Of a DNA stretch of 64,000 bases, positions 55,701-64,000 are shown one piece after another. A program made the translations under genes and the position numbers. The stretch spans positions 2,368,379 to 2,432,378 of the forward strand of contig JABACO010000004.1 in NCBI GenBank assembly GCA_013339895.1, written 5' to 3'. The stretch's first letter is position 1, and each line of letters opens with the position of its first letter. The DNA is from Ephydatia muelleri (lineage: Eukaryota; Porifera; Demospongiae; Spongillida; Spongillidae). The notes below the pieces were generated by a model, which was given only the letters and a program-made list of their open reading frames with translations, had not been told where the DNA came from and did not search any database.

Positions 55701-57000
55701 GCTTCCAACTGCTGTTGCTTGAAGATACGCATGAAGGAATCTTGTGGCAGTTGTGCCAAATAATCCACAGCATCAGATGATGATGCAACTTCATGAACAT
55801 AAGCCTCAGATTCCTCATCCAGTGAAACTTCTTTCAACTTTGTTTCTGCTGCTATCTTATCCTTCAAGTGATTAAAATGCTTTTGGATAGAACGATAGGA
55901 GCTGTTCACTTGTTGTAGCCTCTGTATTAACTCTGGGATATCTTCATGTATCCATACAAAAAAATAATAATCAGCTTATATGTATATGCATCATGCAGTG
56001 GTAAAAAGATACCTGTAATTGACGTGGGTAATTGTTCCAGCATCATTGGTGCAGCTGTGCTCAGCTTTCCAGCATTGCAGTTTCAAAACAGAGCAATAGG
56101 TTGAACACTTAGAGCAGCGCACAGCTCGACTATCATGTGGAAGTAGAAGGGGACAACTACTATACCTAATAGTCATTACGCCAGGAATGGAAGTTTCATC
56201 TCTGATTGCCACCTGCGTCCCTGCATGTGATATGTACAATAGTAACAAAACATACCAAGTCAAGGGTAATCATATACCTTCAGAACTATGCAGTGTTGGT
56301 GAGAAACTATTCCACTGTTGTACTAAGTCTCAGCATCAGGATTTCCTAAACAGATCTTGCAAGAATCCAGAATTTCAATGAGCTGATACACAGCATACAC
56401 TGAACAAAGTGTGGCACTGATTTTGGACAACTGTGGGAGCAAATCAACTGAAATGACTGTGCCCAGTGCTGAAACAGACCAGTTCAGCGTTTCCAAAATG
56501 GAAATAGTTATCAGAACAGTAGGTGTGGTACATGAAGGAACAACCATCTTGCAAAGGGTAAGTGGCACCCCTCAGCCGCAACAACCCAGGACGCCTTTAA
56601 TCCTTGGTTACGCAGCAACACAACTAACTGCTGAATCTTGGGGACAACAGAGATAGTGAGATTGCCTGGAGTTACAGATACGTTCACAAGATGCCGCGAA
56701 ACAGATACAACTAAGCCACGTAGTTGCGCCTTTTTCCTTTTCGCGTTCTTAATTGAACACATGCGAAACTTTGGCCGACCCATAGAACGGTCCTGTGATA
56801 GGAAATATTAATAAAAAATTTATCTTCGACTACAACAGGCAGTTTCTGTTTTAGCTGGCCCCTTAGAAATGCTATACGTTCTTTCTTGACGGTACAACTG
56901 TTGGACACTGCCACATTGCCATCAAACTGTTTCAGGCCATAAAACTGTTACAGTCGATTAGTACAACCCATTTGTAGTAACGAGACGTTATTAGTAACCT
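52780..57000 (-). mobile_element. P-element-type DNA transposon (transposase remains)
   Basis: Minus-strand exons resemble P/THAP9 transposase. An N-terminal part (56,914-55,990) has CKICLGNPD and CSKCSTYRSVLKLQC pairs. A helical part (55,909-55,690) is followed by 55,691-55,389 with LPSQRTLRDYTHYV. Next comes MMDEMHIKEDLVFDRFIGYT (from 55,369; first catalytic Asp in DEM) and VFMVRGLFTKLQFPYAQFPV (55,220). DGASSNRRL lies at about 55,000 (second Asp), SDPPHLLKTIRNCW at about 54,890, LERFFGCQRQRGRVHDNPNA at about 54,020, and C-terminal frames run to 52,950. Interspersed GT/AG-like breaks suggest introns. A typical N-terminal THAP finger was not recognised. Terminal inverted repeats were not found. 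Confidence 0.75.
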
Positions 57001-57237
57001 TATGGCACGTAACCTGCACAAGAAACAGTCCTACACAAAAATTTGGTCACGGCAAGTCTCTTTTTCGCAGAAATTACACCAGATGTTCTAAGCGATCAAA
57101 AGGTAGGTAGTGATACTAGATATTGAAAATCCAACACAAACTCTCCTCTCTATACTATCTCTGATGGTAGTGGTTGCGGCTTTGTCGACAGTTTGAGGAC
57201 GAGTCTGTTTGACACTGAATGAGAGATGACTGAAAGG

Positions 57238-57850
57238 TACTGAAGGAATGTAGAAAGTGTTGACTGTTCACATGTAGAAACTACTCGACTGTCGTTTAGC
57301 TTGTGAATTAATGGTGTGGTGCCATATTTTTAAAGGATCGAATGTATCTATGATATGAGCCGATCAAAGGTCTGGTTACTAAATTAAAATTAAAATGTAT
57401 CTAATTTATCGACACAGTACTAAAGTAATCACGCGACCTCAAAAAGCTCAACACATGGAAACATTGGAGCCGACGAACAGGTTAGTTTTTGAAAAGTCGG
57501 AGGAAGGATTGAAGCTAGTGATCGGATTATAGACTTTATGTTTCTCATAGAAGCAAGCGTGCACATTTTAGCAGTAAGGGTCTATATACTGTTCGTACGT
57601 GGTTTGTTTTTCAATGGTTGTTTCATTTTAAGCGGTGCATATTATGGGAGCGATGTTCTAAACCATTTGAACATTGCATGCGCGCACATGTTACACCACA
57701 ACGCTCTCCGGTTGACGAGGGAAGGGAGGGAACACAAGATGCATAGGGGTAAAGTTACCTTTTACATGTGTGCATGTACCAGCGCGACGCGTCATACCAT
57801 CTACATGCAAGGTGGCATGGTTGACGACACTGTTTTCGCGTAGGCCTATG
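57238..57850. promoter_or_regulatory. Repeated promoter-like block, unit B
   Basis: Counterpart of 33,178-33,800. Contains atcacgcgacctcaaaaagc and acatggaaacattggagccg, with GTTAGT at about 57,481. The ATG frame differs from unit A (METLEPTN against METWSRR), which argues against a conserved coding exon in both copies. Confidence 0.35.
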
Positions 57851-58499
57851 TGATTGGTCTGGCAACGCTGTCACCATAACAATAAACGCGACGAATCAAC
57901 TCTGTTTTAGTTTCGGGGCCTAACCCATGTACGCGATAAATAACTCACTAATTTAATATGGCATGTGAATTTGCGCAGCTGCATGCATGCATGCATGTAT
58001 CAAGTGGGTTCGTTCTTAAGGCCAGTCTATGATCATGTGACTGAATGTCAGCACAGTCTCCATGATCCAATATCACGTGCACTCACACCACTACGTCATA
58101 CATTAAATGAAGAACTTTCCTAAACATGTACCCTTTTTTTTCTTCAAAAGAAGGACCCTCCTGCTCTCAAAGCTTTGAACGCTCTGGTTTACTAGTGGTT
58201 ATGGGCACTTCAGCTGATTGATTGACTGTAATCTGATCTATTGATCTTGCAACCATAACAGGCTAGAAGAAGAGATCCGTTTTCCCTCATCAAGCCAAGG
58301 GGGGACGCTGTTAATTTTGCAAGTGAATTTGGGTGTACATCTGAAGGTTATATATGTATAATGTTCTCTGTTAATTGATCATCTTGTTGCCATGGTTCTA
58401 TAGACTCAGCCTCGGGGTTCTGTACGGTCAGCTGGCCTGTTCTTAGAGGGTTTCAGAAACTCTCTGTTTCTATGGAGCACATTACCCTCTACATTAAAC

Positions 58500-60300
58500 A
58501 CATAGGACCAACCGGATACCTTATCTGTACAGGAGACTGGTTCTGCTGGGCCTTCTTAGCTTTGACATCCTTAACCAGAACTGGTTCGCTAACTTGTAAC
58601 GGGGGTAGAATCTTTCCATGGCTGTGTTGGTGTTCTTGTATGTGATGCTTTCTTCTCCCAAACCTTTGCCACTAGACAGGGCTCTAACTTCCTCGCTTTC
58701 ATTCAGGGGAACCACACTTCTAGTTCTCCTTCCAAACAACCGCTGACATGGACTTGTGCCTCAATCTACTGCTGCCACTCTAGTATGACTAGTATCCTGA
58801 CTCCTTTTCAGCAGTCTCTTGGCAATCTTCACAGCAGCTTCCGCTTTGCCATCTGACCGACTATGATTTGGTCCAGACACTGAGTGAGCAAACTCCCATG
58901 GCTTAGCAAATTTCCCGAATTGATATGACAGGAACTATGGTCCTCCATCAGTGTGTACCACCTCTGGAATACCATGTCAGGTAAATTGTTCCTTGCAAAT
59001 GGTAATAACAGCTGAGGTCAGAGTGAGGAAGTTTTGACATTTAGAAGAAATCTGTTAGATAATTCACCTCGATCAAGTATTCTTCTTTGCTGCGAAATAA
59101 ATTCAATCCACTTTTGCACCTGCAATGTTTTGGTATATCGTGGGCTAGGTATTTTTCTTTATGCTGTGCTGGAGCATCTTTCTCACAGGTTCAGCACGCT
59201 TTGATAACCTTGAGTCATGTTGGGCCAGTACACAGCATCCTTGGCTCTGTGATGGGTTGATTCTCAGCCCACATGGCTTGTGTGAAGTCTCTGAAGATAA
59301 TCTGCTCTTTCCCAGCGACTGTGTAACTACTACTTGTTCCCATTTGTAGAGGACACCATCTTGGTACACTAGTCATTACTTAAAATTCCAGTATTTTGTG
59401 CGGGCACATCTTTCACCTGGTTTGGCCACCCCTGCACGAGAACCACTTTTTGTTCTTCATCATCCACTGCTGCCTTCTGAACCTCCACCAACCTCTGATC
59501 CCTTACATGCACAGCATCCTTACACTGTGCATGTAAGGGATCAGCTTATCCTCTTCTGTAGTCCATGATAGGGCATCTGCTACTATCTGCTCTTTCCCAG
59601 CGATTTATGACACAACCAAATTGTACCTCTATAGGGGACAGCAACATTTGCTGTAGCCATTGTGGCGCTGCCAAAATGGACTACTTGTTAATGTCTTCCA
59701 GCAGTTTGTGATCGGTTTCCACAGCTGTTCTCTTTCCATATATATCGATCAATTACAGGCAAACACAATAGCAAGATCTATGGCTACATAATGTTTTTTG
59801 CTGTTGCTAAGAGACCTTGATACCAACATAATTGGGCAACCGTCTTGTAAGCAGTTTGCACTCAAAACATCGGAGCTAGTACAGTGTATCACAGTGTATG
59901 GTCGTTAGCTTATATACATCATAATACACTAGCAGGAGTTCACTCGTGATGAACTTCTTGACCCCATTACAACATGTCTGCTCTAACTCACCCCAGTTCC
60001 ATTTGACGTTGGCTTCCTCAATGGCTCAGTTGCCTGCGAGAGATTTGGAACAAATTTGACCAAACAGTTACACATTTGGTTGTCGCAATGTCTGTGACAT
60101 TACTTATTTCAGGCGTTTGATCTTCAGAACCAGCATGTCATAGAACTATCAATGAAATATTCTGTGCATGCACTTTCTGATTTAACTTTTAAAGCTAAAT
60201 TATCGTATCGATTCACATCACATGCACATTCATAGTACAACTTGCAACTATATGCAGGTTGAGTTGACACTTATGAGCATTCTCACGGGTTCCCAGTCCA
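58500..60300 (-). mobile_element. Ty3/gypsy pol fossil, unit B
   Basis: Copy of the fossil at 34,500-36,300, with the same integrase parts (58,739-58,525 and about 58,960-58,780), integrase zinc-binding side (59,369-59,145) and internal palindrome (about 59,497-59,546). It was duplicated with the segment rather than inserted independently. Old and broken. Confidence 0.7.
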
Positions 60301-60502
60301 TGGTCATCCACAAATGTTCTTCTTCGCTGACCATAACATTTTTTGGTGGTCCATGGTTATTACCTCATTATGGGATCGATTTGCGAAAACAGAGCTAACG
60401 CAATTTTCTATTTTAAATATTCTTGAAGTCTGAAATGTCCTCTATACCAGTGCTTCTTAAAGTTCTTAATTTTAAATTGGCCATACATTTCAACGAAAGT
60501 GT

Positions 60503-60795
60503 TACCGTAGAATACCAGATATAACATCCCCCCCCCCCCTCCGCCCCTTATGTGAGACCCTAAAAAAATGGCATGTTTATGAAACGAGCGTATCTCCAAA
60601 ACCCGTCATGCCACCACGTACCTTGTTCAAACTCATATTGTGGTACCACTTCTTTCTTATAAAAACTGACTATTTGGGATTGCACTGACATGCTTTTGGA
60701 GATACGCTCGTTTCAAAAACATGCGGTTTTTTTTTTTTAGGGTATCCCGTAAGGGGCGGGGGGGGGAGGGGGGTCGTTTCTGGTATTCTACGGTA
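60503..60795. repeat. Imperfect inverted repeat upstream of TRIM-NHL C4
   Basis: Arms 60,503-60,610 and 60,688-60,795, beginning TACCGTAGAATACCAGA and ending with its reverse complement, contain a C-run and a matching G-run and a poly-A/T tract. The left arm is shared with C3 upstream (36,467-36,590); the right arm is missing there. Confidence 0.8.
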
Positions 60796-61240
60796 CATTT
60801 TATGATGATGTACCATCTACATCCATGGTGTGCTTTCGAGGTCACACGTGGTCATAGATTATTTATGGGTGCAAATTTCACTAATCAGTGGTATGCTCAT
60901 GGCAGCTGACCACACCATAGAGTATAGGACTGAGGGAATTTGGAAATAGGACTCCTCATTGTTGCATAAGGTCTACAATTGCATGTCAGGTGTCCTTGAT
61001 ACGTTAAATCAATACATTATTGCCTAGCTGCCTACTTGCATGAGGCCCTGTCCATTTGCAACCACACCCATCATTAGCCTCCTCTATGGTGTCTCATATG
61101 CAGTGACATGCATTTTTAAGATCCTGCGCACTAAGCATCTAGTTATATTGCCTAAATACTATTGTTTGATTAGAATTGGACAATACATTCAAGTGCTTCA
61201 TTTCAGTTTAATACACCGCTACCCTACCAACAGTGTGGTT
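60796..61240. promoter_or_regulatory. 5' flank of TRIM-NHL C4
   Basis: 60,805-60,905 matches 1,487-1,590 upstream of C1; 60,985-61,020 matches part of the C1 and C3 flanks. An in-frame upstream ATG at 61,040 would add 67 residues unlike C3, so I take the ATG at 61,241. No clear TATA box. Confidence 0.4.
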
Positions 61241-63433
61241 ATGGAGAAACCCTTTCCACACATCACCTGTGGTGTGTGCTTCAAGCCCTACAAGGATCCT
61301 AGAATGCTGTCATGTTTGCACTCCTTCTGTCTACAATGTCTCCATCATGAGATAGGGAAAAGTGGTTCCCAACAAATGTTCCAATGTCCCATCTGTGAAC
61401 GAAACACCAGCATCCCAGTGGGAGGGGCCAGTGGTCTCCCTCAGAACCTCCATCTTGGATTTGAAGTAGAGGTAGCAGGGTACATGTCCAAGATGGTGAA
61501 CAACAGTGATGTAGCATGTGACCACTGCATAGATGGGGACAATGGTCCTGCAGTGGTGTTCTGTTGTACATGTCATCAGTTCCTATGCAAGGTGGCTTAT
61601 GAGTGCCATAGAACTGGTCGCCATCTCACCAAACACAATATGGTTGGACTAGACCAGGAGGGAGCCAGACAGCTGCATACCACCATGAAGCCAAGAGAGC
61701 ATTACTGCTCTCAGCTTAACCATGAAGAGAATAAATTAAATTTTTATTGTGAGACTTGTAGCTTGCTGGTATGCCGTGACTGCACTACAGTTGCCCACAA
61801 AACCCACACTGTGAAGGAAATATCCACAGTAGCAAAGACCCATCAAATAGAAATCACAGGAACACTTGAAGATGCAAAAGAGGTAGTGACAAAGCTGACT
61901 GGAGCCATGGATGAAAATAACAGGATGATAGAACAAGTGGAGATCTCCAAAAGAAATGCTTCATTGGCCATCAACAATGCCTTTGAAACACTCCAACAAA
62001 CATTGGAAGAAAGGAAAAAGACACTATTGTCAGAGTTAGAGACCATTTCACTGTCCAGGACAACAGCTCTGACCCTCCAGAAGGAACAGTTTGAGAAGAT
62101 GGTTGGAGACATTGGTCACTACACTGATATGGCATCCCAGATCCTGCAGACCCACACTGACCATGAGATTGTAGCATTGGGAGGACTCATACCCACTGAA
62201 CTGCAGGCCACCCTCAAGAGGGTCCAGACCATTTCCCTCACTCCAAACCAACACAGCAACATAAATGTGTCTGTGCAAACAGATGATCTTACACGACTAC
62301 TATTGATATTAGGAAATTTGTTTGAGTTTTATTTTTCTCCATCTTCAAGCACTTGGATGTCCACATCAGTAGCCAAGGTGGGAACCAGGTACGACGTAAA
62401 AATACAAAGCAAGACCTCAGAGGGGGAGGAGTACCCATATGGTGGTGTCGAGGTGAAGGGTGAGATGAGGTCCAAGACCCATAATGGAGCAGTTGTGTAT
62501 GGAGAGGTGGAGGACCACAGGGATGGTACCTACACCATCACCCTCACCCCTCAAACTGCTGGTCCTCACCAGCTCCTCATCACAATGGATGGTCAGCATA
62601 TACAGAATAGTCCTAATGACCTTGATGTGAGGCCTAAACATGACTACCGTATCTTATGTAATGCCCAACAAGTGATCCAGTGTAATGGGCCCAGATGTGT
62701 AGCCATCCATGGCAATGGTAACATTTATGTAGCGAGCAATGATGACTGCATTTATGTGTTTGATCAAACAGGTCAACTGACGAATACCATAGGTAGAAGG
62801 GGAAGAGGTCATGGTCAGTTCTCTCATCCATCTGGTATATCCATCAAGGGAGATGTGTTGTATGTTGCTGATAGTGGCAACCATCGTGTACAGAAGCTGA
62901 CATCAAGTGGAATACTCCTTCATACGTTTGGTCAGCGGGGATCAGGTCAGGGACAGTTCAATGAGCCAATGTGTGTCATCATTGACTTCAACAACAAACT
63001 GATTGTGTCTGACTGTAATAACCATAGGATACAAATATTCAATGAAAATGGTGGTTGGTTCTTAACCATAGATGGTAATGGCTCAGGCAATCATAGATTT
63101 CGGTCTCCATGTGGTCTTGCCTTGGACCCTCAGGGAAACATTCATGTTGCAGCCTATGGTACATGCACTGTTAAAGTGTTTACCAAAGAAGGTGTCTATG
63201 TCAGGATGTATGGTGATCCTAATGGTCCCATTGGAATAGCCATTGATGATGAAGGCTACAGCTTTGTCAGTGAGTGTTGGGGCCATTGTCTCTCCATCTA
63301 TGATCCTGAAGGGAACAAGATCCACACAGTGGGGAATCTGGACTATCCCAATGGTACTGCACTAGATCCCAGAGATGGCAGTGTGTTCATTGCTAAGTAT
63401 AGTGCTGACACTGTATTGAAGTATTGTGTTTGA
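61241..63433 (+). CDS. TRIM-NHL E3 ubiquitin ligase-like protein, copy C4 (intact)
   Basis: A single-exon gene of 730 residues starting MEKPFPHITCGVCFKPYKDP. It has the same domain order as C3: RING C3HC4 (all eight ligands present), B-box 1, B-box 2 (CSQLNHEENKLNFYCETC...CRDCTTVAHKTH), coiled coil, filamin repeat, six NHL blades, and the end LKYCV. RING, coiled coil and filamin repeat differ from C3 by few residues. NHL x-P-x and loop positions differ strongly: GPR/SNDD, HPS/SGN, EPM/DCNN, SPC/YGTC, GPI/CWGH and YPN/KYSAD. In blade 1 the linker is also changed from GSSGSGDGQF to GRRGRGHGQF, adding positive charge. Probably a dimeric ubiquitin ligase; the NHL ligand is unknown. Confidence 0.95.
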   Translation: MEKPFPHITCGVCFKPYKDPRMLSCLHSFCLQCLHHEIGKSGSQQMFQCPICERNTSIPVGGASGLPQNLHLGFEVEVAGYMSKMVNNSDVACDHCIDGDNGPAVVFCCTCHQFLCKVAYECHRTGRHLTKHNMVGLDQEGARQLHTTMKPREHYCSQLNHEENKLNFYCETCSLLVCRDCTTVAHKTHTVKEISTVAKTHQIEITGTLEDAKEVVTKLTGAMDENNRMIEQVEISKRNASLAINNAFETLQQTLEERKKTLLSELETISLSRTTALTLQKEQFEKMVGDIGHYTDMASQILQTHTDHEIVALGGLIPTELQATLKRVQTISLTPNQHSNINVSVQTDDLTRLLLILGNLFEFYFSPSSSTWMSTSVAKVGTRYDVKIQSKTSEGEEYPYGGVEVKGEMRSKTHNGAVVYGEVEDHRDGTYTITLTPQTAGPHQLLITMDGQHIQNSPNDLDVRPKHDYRILCNAQQVIQCNGPRCVAIHGNGNIYVASNDDCIYVFDQTGQLTNTIGRRGRGHGQFSHPSGISIKGDVLYVADSGNHRVQKLTSSGILLHTFGQRGSGQGQFNEPMCVIIDFNNKLIVSDCNNHRIQIFNENGGWFLTIDGNGSGNHRFRSPCGLALDPQGNIHVAAYGTCTVKVFTKEGVYVRMYGDPNGPIGIAIDDEGYSFVSECWGHCLSIYDPEGNKIHTVGNLDYPNGTALDPRDGSVFIAKYSADTVLKYCV

Positions 63434-64000
63434 AAATGTACTACTATTGTAGAATATTTCCAAGTCATATTATGTAAGCTTTTGAATATAATTTATATTA
63501 AAATTTAAATGGTCAACAGTATTGAGAAATGTGAAACAAAAGAGACGTAACGCTTGCATTGAAACATATGGGTACAGCGCCTTGTGACAGATAGTCTGTG
63601 TATGAATCGCTGTGTTAAGGACACTTGAGACCTCTAGAATATATTTGAAAAAAAAAAAGGTTAAGGTCCCTTTTCACTTCAATTATCCCATATAGAAAAT
63701 AATATTCAAATGATACTGTGACTAACAGGCAACAGAGCAGCTGTTGTACTGGACATTATAATAATATTTGTTAGGTCCAATTTGGCTGCAACAATCCCAT
63801 ATAGTTTTCCTCCATATGTGGAATTGATGTCTCAACCAAGATGGGGCTATTCACTGATTGAAGTGAAAACATTTAATTCGTCTCCGAATGTGACCATGCC
63901 TCCTATAGTGACTTTAGTGTTATCCTGTGAATTCCATGTACATGTACACTTGTTATGCAATGACTCTGGCTTTTCATGATGAAGACAATATGGAGTATAT
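63434..64000. repeat. Start of a third segmental unit
   Basis: Nearly identical to 26,379-26,945 and similar to 39,485-39,995, the beginnings of units A and B. The window ends inside it, so further SOAT/GARS/TRIM-NHL copies may follow. Confidence 0.85.

Larger units (their letters stand above)
39484..60650. repeat. Tandem segmental duplication, unit B
   Basis: Second copy of unit A, enlarged by a Helitron-like element plus MITE (40,377-44,278), about 190 bp at 45,117-45,310, VNTR expansion, and a gypsy fossil plus P-transposase core (50,386-55,953). It also keeps 48,122-49,325, which unit A lacks. It is followed by TRIM-NHL C4. Confidence 0.9.

Overview
The window looks like animal nuclear DNA. 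Genes are intron-split with GT/AG junctions, and the recognisable host proteins are animal ones: TRIM-NHL proteins with RING, B-box, filamin and NHL domains, CCDC47, sterol O-acyltransferase (SOAT) and cytosolic glycyl-tRNA synthetase (GARS). Short introns, microsatellite-rich DNA and the mix of P, hAT, piggyBac-like, Helitron-like and Ty3/gypsy elements suggest an early-branching metazoan, most plausibly a demosponge. That assignment is inference.

Layout. 1-4.5 kb: a decayed TRIM-NHL copy (C1) and its 5' flank, which holds a TTAA-flanked MITE. 4.9-6.2 kb: a tyrosine-recombinase-type retroelement fossil. 6.9-11.3 kb: the last exons of CCDC47, with a 30-bp minisatellite in one intron. 11.7-13.0 kb: a hAT transposon with target duplication. 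13.9-16.9 kb: a TIR element carrying a BEN-domain gene and a divergent acidic-protein gene. 17.0-18.6 kb: LINE-like 3' ends and a YqaJ-type first exon. 19.0-23.1 kb: two head-to-head Ty3/gypsy fossils separated by a palindromic MITE. 24.0-26.4 kb: a second TRIM-NHL copy (C2) without RING.

From 26.4 kb to the end the window is a tandem segmental duplication. Unit A (26.4-36.6 kb) and unit B (39.5-60.65 kb) each carry SOAT 3' exons, GARS 3' exons, a P-element N-terminal part and a Ty3/gypsy fossil, and each is followed by an intact TRIM-NHL gene (C3 at 36.8-39.0 kb, C4 at 61.2-63.4 kb). Unit B also holds a Helitron-like element, a palindromic MITE, another gypsy fossil and the rest of the P transposase. 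The beginning of a third unit runs off the right end, so the array probably continues.

The main observation is in the TRIM-NHL paralogues. Coiled coil, filamin domain and the framework of the six-bladed NHL propeller are nearly identical between copies. In every blade the differences concentrate at the same two places: the residues flanking the conserved Pro (x-P-x), and a three-to-five-residue loop just after the second inner strand. This is the pattern of one repeatedly diversified binding face on a constant signalling scaffold, in an actively duplicating array. A recognition or immune-type role is inference; the pattern itself is visible in the sequence.
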